A stretch of DNA of 31,526 nt, taken from the IMG/VR virus record IMGVR_UViG_3300032046_000136, positions 1 to 31,526 of that record. The stretch is one strand, 5' to 3'. This document shows positions 1-8,200 of this stretch, one piece after another. The DNA is from a virus. How positions within the stretch are numbered: the stretch's first letter is position 1; the number at the start of each line of letters is the position of its first letter. The notes beneath the pieces are model-generated. The model ran no database searches. It worked only from the letters and a program-made list of their open reading frames with translations, and was not told the origin of the DNA. A program made the translations under genes and the position numbers.

Positions 1-11
1 ATATAGAAAAG

Positions 12-1946
12 TTATTGATTGGCTATCTTATTAATTAAAGATTTTAATATTCCAATATCTTTTGTTTGTATATTTTTACCTAAACTAGTCGTATTATCTA
101 ATGCCTTATTTACTATTTTTTCTTTTTCTTCTAGCATTTGCATAATATCTTCATCTATTGTATCTATACAATAGGGGGTTATAATCTGAATATTATCATG
201 AGTTGTTGAGGCTCTATGTATTCTATCTTCGCATTGTTGCATATCTCCAGATGTCCATGCAAATCCCATAAACATAAGTTTGCTAGCGGCAGTTAATGTA
301 ATTCCAACTCCAGAGGCGATAATCATTCCAGAGAAAATTTTTATTTTTTTATCATTTTGGAACCTATCAACAGACTCTTGTTTGTTTAGGTCATTCATAG
401 AGCCAGTATGTAAAACACAAACATCTTTAAAATGTTCATGGATGGCTTCGGCTATCTCCTGGAAATCTGACATGATAACTACCTTCTCGCCAGAATCAAC
501 AATTTCTTGTATGAACTCTATTGTTTGTTTAAGTTTACACTTAGCTAAGAATAATTTTAATTTTAAAACTTTTTCTAAATATCCTTCTTTAACTTCTTTA
601 CCATCTACTATTTTTATACAATCCTCTAAAAGGGCGTTATATTCTTTATATTCGACTGGAGTTAATTCTATAGGGATATTTGTATATGTTTTTGGTGGCA
701 AATGTTTAAGCACATCTTTCTTTAATCTTCTTAAAAATATTGGAGACATTCTTTCATAAAGCTCTTCTAGATTTGAAGCTCCGTCATATTTCCATCCAAA
801 TGTATCTTGAAATCCTGCGCAATATCTAACGCCGAACTCGTGTTGATTATTCCATGTTTTAGGGTCTAGAAAATTGAGGCCCATAAAAAATTCAGCAGGT
901 CTACTTTTAATTGCAGTTCCAGATAATAAAATTTTTCTTGGAATAACATCTCTAAATGCCTCTCTAATGATTTGTGTCCAACTGGTCTTTTTTTCTTTTA
1001 TTCTATGAAACTCATCAATGACAAGAAGGTCATATTCTGCAGGGTCGATGAATTGGTCAAAATCATCAGTAAATCCTTTGTATCCAACTATTTTAGATTT
1101 AAAAGAATTTTGGTTTTTACAAATAGGACACTCTTTGTGCTTTTTATTAAGGTCAACTATTTCTGTATTGCAAGTTTGCATTCCTTTTCCTGGAATAAGT
1201 TTTTGTCCTTTACAAACGTGCTTATATTCAATTTTAAGATACGTTTCTAAAGATTCATAATTTACAATATGAAAAAGAGATTCTTCTTTTTTATGAGCAA
1301 TTATATTACTTTTCTTTCTTGGTTTTAATTTAAATACAAATGGCTTTTCGTTTGTAAATCTTAATATTTCATTTCTCCAGCTTAACTTTAAAGATGATGG
1401 GCATATGATAAGAGTTTTAAATTTATGTTTTGCGGCATACGTAAAAGCTGGACATGTTTTACCAACTCCTGGTTGGTCACCAAGTATAGAAATACCATTA
1501 TTAATTTCAAAGAAACTTACAGCCTGTTTCTGATAAGGGTGTGGCTGAATTTTCATAAAACTAAGAGGCTTATCATCAATAGCTAAATTATCAGCTTTTA
1601 GTTTTAGAACTTGTATTAATCTTTTTTGTCTTTCTAAATATTCGGCTCTTAATTTATTTATATCTTCTTCTGGAACGTTTTCAAATGAAAATGCAATACC
1701 ATTATCAAGAAAAAAAGAAATCATTTGGCCCATAGCAACATCTCTTATGATACGCACCCAGTCATCTTTTTTAACGCCATCTGCATTTATAATACTATCT
1801 ACCCTAATGCCTCTATGTTCTTTAGGAATAGTTTTTATATATTCAGTCAGCATCTTATTATAATCAAACCTCAACTCGTAGTTTGTTCTTAATTTTCTGA
1901 TGTTTACTGAAAATTGCTTTGACTCTCTTTCTTTTTTCTTAGCCAT
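12..1946 (-). CDS. SNF2-family (superfamily 2) DNA helicase/translocase with zinc-binding insertion
   Basis: 644-aa ATP-dependent DNA translocase. The N-terminal ~130 residues are unassigned. The first RecA-like lobe begins near the QPHPYQ segment (residue ~134), with Walker A GDQPGVGKT (156-164), a DEFH box in place of DEAH (311-314) and motif III SGT (342-344). The second lobe has motif V GVGITLTAA (546-554) and motif VI QCEDRIHRAS (571-580), which are typical of SNF2 and SMARCAL1-like proteins. Between motifs Ia and II lies a four-cysteine cluster (C245, C259, C273, C276) that looks like an inserted zinc finger. The ATG lies 5 bases past the stop of the Hc1-like gene, so it is probably the last gene of a three-gene operon. 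T4 phages encode the SF2 helicase UvsW for fork regression and branch migration; a similar role here is inference. The family call is firm, the exact DNA substrate unknown. Confidence 0.93.
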   Translation of the reverse strand: MAKKKERESKQFSVNIRKLRTNYELRFDYNKMLTEYIKTIPKEHRGIRVDSIINADGVKKDDWVRIIRDVAMGQMISFFLDNGIAFSFENVPEEDINKLRAEYLERQKRLIQVLKLKADNLAIDDKPLSFMKIQPHPYQKQAVSFFEINNGISILGDQPGVGKTCPAFTYAAKHKFKTLIICPSSLKLSWRNEILRFTNEKPFVFKLKPRKKSNIIAHKKEESLFHIVNYESLETYLKIEYKHVCKGQKLIPGKGMQTCNTEIVDLNKKHKECPICKNQNSFKSKIVGYKGFTDDFDQFIDPAEYDLLVIDEFHRIKEKKTSWTQIIREAFRDVIPRKILLSGTAIKSRPAEFFMGLNFLDPKTWNNQHEFGVRYCAGFQDTFGWKYDGASNLEELYERMSPIFLRRLKKDVLKHLPPKTYTNIPIELTPVEYKEYNALLEDCIKIVDGKEVKEGYLEKVLKLKLFLAKCKLKQTIEFIQEIVDSGEKVVIMSDFQEIAEAIHEHFKDVCVLHTGSMNDLNKQESVDRFQNDKKIKIFSGMIIASGVGITLTAASKLMFMGFAWTSGDMQQCEDRIHRASTTHDNIQIITPYCIDTIDEDIMQMLEEKEKIVNKALDNTTSLGKNIQTKDIGILKSLINKIANQ

Positions 1947-1951
1947 TTTAG

Positions 1952-2278
1952 TTATCGTTGAGCGATTCTTTTTTCTTCTAATTCTTTAATTCTAACCTCT
2001 TCACGCAACAATCTTTTTTTCTCAGCATCTATTGCTTTGTATAGTTTTGATTCTTCTATTGCCCCTCGTTTAAGCTTGCCTCTTTGAACCTTGTCTCTTA
2101 TGATTTCTGAAAGCATTCTTATATCTTGCATAGCTTTTCTAACATCAACTCCAGCAGATTTATTTCCTTTTAAAATTTGCTCAGTTCTTTTCTTAATTCC
2201 TTCAGCTTTTTCAATAAGCTTATGAAGCAAGTCTAGTTCATTGCATTTTTTTAATTCATTAAGTTCTTTTAATTCCAT
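1952..2278 (-). CDS. Hc1/histone-H1-like small basic protein (putative)
   Basis: 108 aa, highly charged and predicted almost fully helical. Residues 38-53 (GNKSAGVDVRKAMQDI) match the characteristic GNKxAGxxxRKAxxxI pattern of Hc1/histone-H1-like proteins of Bacteroidota, which bind DNA non-specifically. The C-terminal ~35 residues are a Lys/Arg/Glu helix rather than the usual Lys/Ala tail, so the resemblance rests mainly on the central helix. It sits between the 136-aa unknown and the SNF2 helicase with gaps of 9 and 5 bases, so it is probably co-transcribed with both. A nucleoid-like role on phage or host DNA is inference; a generic coiled-coil protein is the alternative. Confidence 0.6.
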   Translation of the reverse strand: MELKELNELKKCNELDLLHKLIEKAEGIKKRTEQILKGNKSAGVDVRKAMQDIRMLSEIIRDKVQRGKLKRGAIEESKLYKAIDAEKKRLLREEVRIKELEEKRIAQR

Positions 2279-2287
2279 AATAAAATA

Positions 2288-2698
2288 TTATTTTCCAGTT
2301 ATATCTCCTGCATTATCTGCTAGGTAATTTTTTAAAGTCTCTAAAACATCGGGGCTCATTTCTTTTTTAGCTTCCTGTTTTTCTTTCTCTCTCTTTTTTA
2401 TAATATCTGTCACTGAAATTCCTTCTTTTGCGGCATGATATGAATCAACAGCAAATCTATCATCTGTATAGACTTCTGAGTTTAATCTAACAAAAAGCTT
2501 TCCTTCCATTTTTATTCCAACCCCATTTTCTCCATTAGAAGAAAGTTCAAGCCAAAAAAATCCAACCAAATCTTGCTCATTTGTAAGTTCATCAATAGCT
2601 TTTTGTGGGTCAGTGATTGGAGTGTGTTTTTCTTTTTTAATTTCTTCGCATGAAGAATTAATAAACTCCGATATTTGTTGTTTGTTATAATATGCCAT
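2288..2698 (-). CDS. Hypothetical protein, 136 aa
   Basis: I do not recognise this family. The frame is open from 2743, but I place the start at the ATG at 2698 (MAYYNKQQIS). The longer start would lie inside the terminator hairpin at 2734-2762 and would add a hydrophobic, non-conserved-looking stretch. The chosen ATG is preceded by an A/G-rich leader (AAAAAGAAAATT) nearly identical to the one before the RuvC-like gene. The protein has an acidic, mixed N-terminal domain with a probable beta core (GFFWLELS, VGIKMEGKLFVRLN), then a Lys/Glu-rich helix (about residues 95-115). It is the first gene of the operon leading to the Hc1-like protein and helicase, so a DNA-associated function is possible but unproven. 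Confidence 0.75.
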   Translation of the reverse strand: MAYYNKQQISEFINSSCEEIKKEKHTPITDPQKAIDELTNEQDLVGFFWLELSSNGENGVGIKMEGKLFVRLNSEVYTDDRFAVDSYHAAKEGISVTDIIKKREKEKQEAKKEMSPDVLETLKNYLADNAGDITGK

Positions 2699-2720
2699 AA
2701 TTTTCTTTTTATAAAATATA
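2699..2720 (-). promoter_or_regulatory. Candidate early/middle promoter-leader before the 136-aa gene
   Basis: Read on the minus strand, TTTTATAAAAAG followed by AAAATT leads directly into the ATG, just after a terminator hairpin. The same order and almost the same sequence occur before the RuvC-like gene (11010-11031). A gene directly downstream of a terminator needs its own promoter, which is why the shared leader is flagged. The promoter role is inference. Confidence 0.35.
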
Positions 2721-2733
2721 AGCATATTAAAAC

Positions 2734-2762
2734 AAAAAACCAAGGCTTTTGACCTTGGTTTT
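2734..2762 (-). terminator. Factor-independent terminator after the Cas4-like nuclease
   Basis: A perfect 10-bp inverted repeat (AAAACCAAGG at 2736-2745, CCTTGGTTTT at 2753-2762) has a 7-base loop. On the minus strand it is followed by a T-rich run (TTTTTTGTTTT). It starts 8 bases beyond the stop codon of the nuclease gene, ends that transcription unit, and argues against the longer start of the 136-aa gene. Confidence 0.85.
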
Positions 2763-2770
2763 GATGTAAA

Positions 2771-3691
2771 TTATTGTGTGTTTTTATATTCTTTTAGAAT
2801 TTTTTTGTATTGTTTATCGCTGGAATCACAGAGTGGGTGCTTACCTCCTTTAAGAGGGCAAAATATACACCCTCCAACTCCAGATATTTGTTTCACCTTT
2901 GGAAAGTGCTTATCTATATGAATCATTTTGATTGTTTCGGCTAACTTTTCTAAGGAACCTCTAATCTCTTCTGGTGTAGAATCAACATCAACTTCCTGTA
3001 ATCTGCCTGGATATGATTTTGCGTCCTTTTTATCTCTTAATCTATTCAACACGACATATCCACATTCAATCTGGTCCATTGATACATCGTTTTTTCTTCC
3101 CCAGAAGAATTTATAGAATCGCATTTGAGCAAGGAAAATTTCTTCTTTTAGCTTTTTTGAAACGACCCAATCGGTTCCAGATGTTTTCCAGTCAATTATT
3201 TTATACTTCTTTGTAACCTTGTGTCGAACAACCAAGTCAATAAATCCTTTAAAGAAATAATTTAGATGAACGTTTTCATATAAAGCCTCTTCTATAGCCA
3301 CAATTTCATAATCTCTAAGTATCTTTTCAAAATCAAGTATTCTTAAAATGTGCTCACCTTGGTCAAGAAAGTCATAAAAATTATTTTTAAAATCAGAAGT
3401 ATCTTTCATATTATCCATCATATCTTTTGTGAATGTGGACCTGAAAAATTCAACTCTCTTTTCTATATTTAGATGTTCTTTTAAAGTTGTTTCAATTGAG
3501 GCATGTATTGCATTACCAAAATACAAGTGAATAGAGGGTGGTTGCTTAAGTATTCCGAGCTTTTTTTCTAATAAATGTCTATGGCCACATTGATTAAACA
3601 ATGAGAATTCGCTAAAGCTAATATGTAATTTATTAGCATTTGCAAGTTGCATTGACTGGTATTCTTCTGATTTGTTTGTAGGAGTTTCCAT
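2771..3691 (-). CDS. Cas4/RecB-type PD-(D/E)XK nuclease with probable Fe-S cluster
   Basis: 306 aa. The RecB-family nuclease motifs are in order: GNAIHASIE with His63, FKGFIDLVV with Asp152, IIDWKTSG with Asp167 and Lys169, and the QxxxY motif (Gln189, Tyr193). One Cys near the N-terminus (C35, in QCGHRHL) and three near the C-terminus (C275, C278, C288) reproduce the C...CxxC...C layout of the 4Fe-4S cluster in Cas4 and AddB-like nucleases. The protein is expected to be a DNA exonuclease for recombination, repair or host-DNA degradation. There is no CRISPR array or other cas gene nearby, so it is read as a phage recombination nuclease. It forms a single-gene unit with its own terminator, divergent from the 240-aa gene. 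The ATG sits in an AAATTATG context without Shine-Dalgarno. Confidence 0.88.
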   Translation of the reverse strand: METPTNKSEEYQSMQLANANKLHISFSEFSLFNQCGHRHLLEKKLGILKQPPSIHLYFGNAIHASIETTLKEHLNIEKRVEFFRSTFTKDMMDNMKDTSDFKNNFYDFLDQGEHILRILDFEKILRDYEIVAIEEALYENVHLNYFFKGFIDLVVRHKVTKKYKIIDWKTSGTDWVVSKKLKEEIFLAQMRFYKFFWGRKNDVSMDQIECGYVVLNRLRDKKDAKSYPGRLQEVDVDSTPEEIRGSLEKLAETIKMIHIDKHFPKVKQISGVGGCIFCPLKGGKHPLCDSSDKQYKKILKEYKNTQ

Positions 3692-3741
3692 AATTTACTT
3701 TAAAAATATAAAAAAAAATCGACAAAATAAGCTTTTTAGCA

Positions 3742-3751
3742 AATATTTATA
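3742..3751 (+). promoter_or_regulatory. Candidate late promoter element (AATATTTATA)
   Basis: A perfect copy of the recurring element lies 6 bases before the ATG of the 240-aa gene. The short distance would give a leaderless or nearly leaderless transcript if it acts as a -10-like box. Confidence 0.5.
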
Positions 3752-3757
3752 CTAACA

Positions 3758-4480
3758 ATGTTATTGTCAGAATCATATATCAATAGATTACAAGAACTTG
3801 CTGGCTTAAAATCTAGTAATAAAGCCAATATTCTAAAAGAGGCTGAAGATTTATATTCAAATAGCGGAAAAAGAGTAAAATTCGATACAAATATCATGAA
3901 ACAGGCCATTGAAGGTGGTATGGAAATTGGTATGGTATTTCAAAGTGATAACACAAAATATAAAATGCCAGTTTGGAAAATGAGAATTGTCCAGCCTGTA
4001 GCAATGGGATATGACAAGAAGGGTCAACTTGTAATAAGAGGTATTCATGTTGAGGGCCAATCAGAAAAGAAAGCTATTGAGGCCGCTAGGCTTAATAAAG
4101 GACAAAGAAAAGGTAGTGCTGAAGCAAAAAATGAGTGGAGACTTTTCAAGGCTTCAAACATTAAATCAATGTTTTTTACTGGTAGATTATTTGATACGGT
4201 TGCCCTACCTGGATATAATCCTAATGATTCGGCAATGACAAGTGTTATAGCGAGCTTTAATCCAGATAAGGCTAAAGAGTACCAAAAACAACTTAACGTT
4301 ACTAAGGACAAAGCTATGGCAGAACCTGTAGCTAAAAAACCAACAACTAAGCCAGCAGTTAAGCCAGTAGTTAAACCGACAACTAAACCAGTTGTTCCAA
4401 AAACTCCAGTGAGCACAAAAGGAAAAGAGGATGTTGCAAAATTACAACAAAAGATTGATAAGTTAAATAATCTTTTTTGA
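3758..4480 (+). CDS. Hypothetical protein with Lys/Pro-rich linker, 240 aa
   Basis: This rightward gene stands alone in a leftward block. The N-terminus (LSESYINRLQELAGL) is a short amphipathic helix. Residues ~70-150 form a beta-rich domain (MRIVQPVAMGYDKKGQLVIRG, then WRLFKASNIKSMFFTGRLFD) whose pattern recalls WYL-type domains; this is a weak resemblance. Residues ~190-220 are a repetitive KPTTKP/KPVVKP linker, followed by a C-terminal helix (DVAKLQQKIDKLNNLF). The candidate late element 6 bases upstream suggests expression with virion genes, so a capsid- or packaging-associated protein is possible. Its last 18 bases overlap the 3' end of the leftward AT-hook gene. Stop is TGA, the only non-TAA stop in the window. 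Function unknown. Confidence 0.8.
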   Translation: MLLSESYINRLQELAGLKSSNKANILKEAEDLYSNSGKRVKFDTNIMKQAIEGGMEIGMVFQSDNTKYKMPVWKMRIVQPVAMGYDKKGQLVIRGIHVEGQSEKKAIEAARLNKGQRKGSAEAKNEWRLFKASNIKSMFFTGRLFDTVALPGYNPNDSAMTSVIASFNPDKAKEYQKQLNVTKDKAMAEPVAKKPTTKPAVKPVVKPTTKPVVPKTPVSTKGKEDVAKLQQKIDKLNNLF

Positions 4481-5011
4481 TTTATCTTTTAGTTCTTGAA
4501 TCTTTTTTATAAAATCTTCTGATTTATTTTTTAGCTTATAAAGATTCATGGAACAAGACATATAAGAGGACCTTATTTTTTGCTCTTTAATTATCTCCTT
4601 ATCTTTAATGTATAAATTAAATACAGCTAGGCCTTTTTTAATTTCAAAAACTAACTTATTTTTATAATATCCTTCAAGGGTATCTCCAGCCCCAATTGCT
4701 TTCCACTTTATTTTACTACCAGACTCAAGATATTTTAGGGTGTTTTTTTTGATATCTTCTAATTCTTTTTTCTTTAAGTTTTCTCTTAATTTTCTTTTGA
4801 TTTGTTCTTGGGCTAACTTAACTCTTTCTGCCTCTGCCTTCATTTTTAAATTGAAGCTTTCTATTTCGGCTTCTTCTGCCTCTTTTTTTAGAGTTTCATC
4901 ATCTGTTTTTTGTTCAGTTTGTTTAATTAAGTCCATAGCTGCAGCAGCAACTTCCTTATTTGGTGGTCTGCCTCTTTTCTTTTTATTTTGGTCTGGCGAT
5001 GATAAGTCCAT
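4463..5011 (-). CDS. AT-hook and coiled-coil protein, putative DNA-binding, 182 aa
   Basis: Residues 10-19 (KKKRGRPPNK) contain a canonical AT-hook core (RGRP), a minor-groove DNA-binding motif. Residues ~35-95 are a long Glu/Lys helix that should form a coiled coil. The C-terminal ~85 residues are a small globular domain (KIKWKAIGAGDTLEGYYKNKLVFEI) that I cannot assign. The ATG follows the stop of the 66-aa gene directly (TAA then ATG), indicating translational coupling at the end of the primase/Mre11-Rad50 operon. The 3' end overlaps the converging 240-aa gene by 18 bases. A transcription- or recombination-accessory role is inference from the AT-hook and operon position. Confidence 0.8.
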   Translation of the reverse strand: MDLSSPDQNKKKRGRPPNKEVAAAAMDLIKQTEQKTDDETLKKEAEEAEIESFNLKMKAEAERVKLAQEQIKRKLRENLKKKELEDIKKNTLKYLESGSKIKWKAIGAGDTLEGYYKNKLVFEIKKGLAVFNLYIKDKEIIKEQKIRSSYMSCSMNLYKLKNKSEDFIKKIQELKDKSKKII

Positions 5012-5212
5012 TTAAATAAAGTTTGTTTTTATAAAATCAATTATCCACTGTCTTCTATGTTCGCATAAATAACCGTCATCATGATTACATATCTTTTCAT
5101 AATCCATAATAGAATCAGGATGATAACGTACACTATAACTCCCGCTAGTGTGTAGTTTATTTTCTAATTCAATTAAAAGAGCCTCAGTTGTTTTTTTTTC
5201 TATATTTTCCAT
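5012..5212 (-). CDS. Small hypothetical protein, 66 aa
   Basis: Short ORF in the operon between Mre11-Rad50 (1-base gap) and the AT-hook gene (no gap), so it is real by context. Residues ~41-52 (ICNHDDGYLCEHRR) have a CxH-x5-CxH arrangement that could bind one zinc ion. The N-terminal half is helical (TTEALLIELENKL). No family recognised; possibly a small accessory subunit for its operon partners. Confidence 0.7.
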   Translation of the reverse strand: MENIEKKTTEALLIELENKLHTSGSYSVRYHPDSIMDYEKICNHDDGYLCEHRRQWIIDFIKTNFI

Positions 5213-5213
5213 T

Positions 5214-8200
5214 TTAACGTATATTTAACTTTGTTACTCCAGCCTTAGGATTATTATCTATTACCTCCTGAGTAAGTCCTTGTTGAACTTTCATAACCTC
5301 AATCACATTGTCAGCAAAATCTTTAATCTCATTTCTGTGTGATATCACAATAACATTCTTATGCTTATTTTTTAAATAGTTTAAGATATTAATTATTTCA
5401 AATGTAAGCTCATCATCCAGAGTGCCGAAGCCTTCATCTATAATACAAAGAGATGGTTTTGTAAGGCTGCTAATATAATGTAGAGCATCTTTTATTGCTA
5501 TTGATGATACGAACTTCTGAGCTCCAGAGGCAAATGACAAAGGAAGAGAGTCAGACTTATCATTGTTAAAATAGAAAGTTTCCACAAGGTCACCATTAGC
5601 CAGGATATCAAAATCTATCTTAAAATCAACAGCTTGCTGCAAGATTGTATTTATCCTGTGGTTTATTAGAGGTAGTTTTTTTCTAATAATCAAAGCAGGA
5701 ATTCCATCTCTATGCATGGCCTGAAGATATACAGAATATTTTTTGTATAATTTTTCATACTCTTTGATGTCAATTAATTTTTGGTCTTGAACTTTTATGT
5801 TATTCTCAATAACCTTTAACTCTCCGAATAAAATATTTGTTTGCTTATCTAAATTAAATACAACCAATTTATGCACTTTTGATTCTTCGGTAAATTCATC
5901 AATTTGTACTTTTATTACACCATTGTTTTTTATCTTAGATTCATTATTTTTAATTTTTATAAGGTCTTCGTTTAATTTTACAATCTCGTTTTTCAAAAAA
6001 TCAATTCGCTCTTTGGCTTTTGTTAGGTTTATAGTTTTTGTTTCAACTTGTTGATTGTGGTCTATAATATCTTTTGATTTATTAAATAGCTCTATCTTTG
6101 CTTTAATAGAATCCATTTTCTCTTTTCTATTTAATAGAGTTTGTTTTAAAATATCTTTTTTACTAATTTTATTTTGAAAAGCTGTATTATGATTTTTAAT
6201 ATCATTACTTTCTTTTATCTTATCTTGTTTATGTTTTAATAGTTCTTTCTTTTGCTTTATTTCCTCAATACACTCTTCTTCCTTATGCGGATTTGCTTTT
6301 GCGTGAATGGTTCCACATGTAGGGCATTTTTTGCCTTTAAATGTCAGAAGTTGTCCATCCAATTGTATAATACTTTCTTTTATTTTATCAATATCATCCT
6401 CAAACCCTTCAGTAGAAATCTCTTTTTTAATAGGATTTTCATTAATCCACTTTTCAATAGCAAGATATTCTTCTTTATCTTTTACTAGAGCATCTCTTTC
6501 TTTTTTTAAATTTTCCTCTAATTGTTCTACTGTTGTATTCTCATCAAACGGAAGCTCTTTTTTAAAATTAGTAGAAAGCCAGTCAGATAAGGTTTTAGAT
6601 TCTTTTGTTTTAGTTTCAATATCAGAACTGTGCTGAGTTATTAATCCATTAATTTTAGACTTATCATTAATAGTAACAGGTTCAAGTCTTTCAAGTTTTT
6701 TTGTAAGTTCTAAAATTTCTTTATCCGACTTTTCTCTTTTATCATTAGCTTCATTTTTTTCAAATACAGTATTGTCGTACTCTTGTTTTTTAAGAGTTTT
6801 ATCTAATTCTAATCTTTTTATTTCTTCTTCTATTTTAGGTCTTTCTCCAAGTTCTTTTTGTTTCTTTTTAATATCATTGAAAAAATCTTTTCTAAATTCA
6901 TATCTAAGTTTATATGACTCAAGACCTAGATACTTACTTACCAAGGCGTTTTTTGGCTGTTGGGACATATTTAAATAATCATCCTTTCCCCCTTGTGTTT
7001 GTAGGGATGTTTTTGTAAAATCATCAAAAGTTCCTACAGCATTTTCAACTAATTTACTAACTTCGTTTTTTTCTGCAGTTTTCTCATCTGATTTTTCATT
7101 CTCCCACTTTTCATTATCTAAATTACCTTCTTCGTCATATTCAAACTCTAGAGTTTTATAAAATATAGAATATGAATTTGATGATGTTCCATCTTTTTTT
7201 ACAGTAGTTCTTACAGACCTTTCTATATAATATTTTTTACCGTCAATAGTAATCCATATTTTTACATAACCTTTATTTGAGTCTGTGTAAATATTTGTAA
7301 TGAAACTTGGGTTGCCGCCGCCGAGAATCTCTTTATATAAACCCCATACAAAAGCTTTTATGAAATTAGACTTACCATTATAGTTCTTTCCAAACACTCC
7401 AGTAATACCTTGTAGTTCGTCAAAATTAATTATTGCAGGTTTAACTGGGAATGAAAATATATTGCTTATTTCTACTTTGTTTAATTTCCATTCAGAGCTT
7501 ATTTTTTCTTCTTCTGTAAGTTCTAATTGCTCATTGGTTTCTCTGTGAAGTTTTATTATTTCTGTTACCTCGTCTTTAGAACAATCAAAATTGCCATTGT
7601 TAATAAATTCTTTAAGATATTCTTCACTTTGCTTATAAGTCTCATCAGCTTCGTTTTCATCAATAATGATATCTTTTACTATAGTTTCAAATTGAACCTT
7701 TACTATCTCGCAACCATGCTTGTCTTTTACAAGTTTTATAATTTGATTTTCTCTTTCCTGAGAAAAATTCTCTTCATAATCTTCCCAAATTACATAAACC
7801 TTTGTTTTCTTTTTATTGCTGCTGAATTTAATATGTTCTATTCGGTCTTCAAACTGTTCGCCTTTAGCAATTGTTATTTTTGCAAAACCAAAATCATTTG
7901 GTATATATTTTCTTTCGTGTGTTCTTTTTTCTACATCCCAAAGTAAATAACCCTTATCTATTGCTTCTCCAAAATTTTGCTGAATCAAAGACCCACAATA
8001 AGCCATACTTTCATCCTCACGGAAGGTTTGATATTCGTGTATGTCACCCATCATGACAATATCAAAATTGTCAAATGTGCTTATTTTTATAAGATTATCT
8101 GAATTTAAAGTATGACCATTATCTCCTCTGGCACCAAATACTTGACCATGGAAAAGAGCAACGTAATTTACGCCTGGCTCTTTTTTATCTAAAGATAAAA

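Noticed and set aside
2699-2743. Upstream ATG extending the 136-aa protein to 151 aa
   Set aside because: The start would lie inside a strong terminator hairpin; the inner ATG has a leader shared with another gene.
2771-3691. Cas4-like nuclease as sign of a CRISPR system
   Set aside because: No array and no Cas1, Cas2 or effector genes; Cas4/RecB-type nucleases are common in phages.
4045-4416. 123-codon leftward frame opposite the 240-aa gene
   Set aside because: Antisense shadow of the Lys/Pro repeat region, hydrophobic low-complexity translation, no independent start signal.
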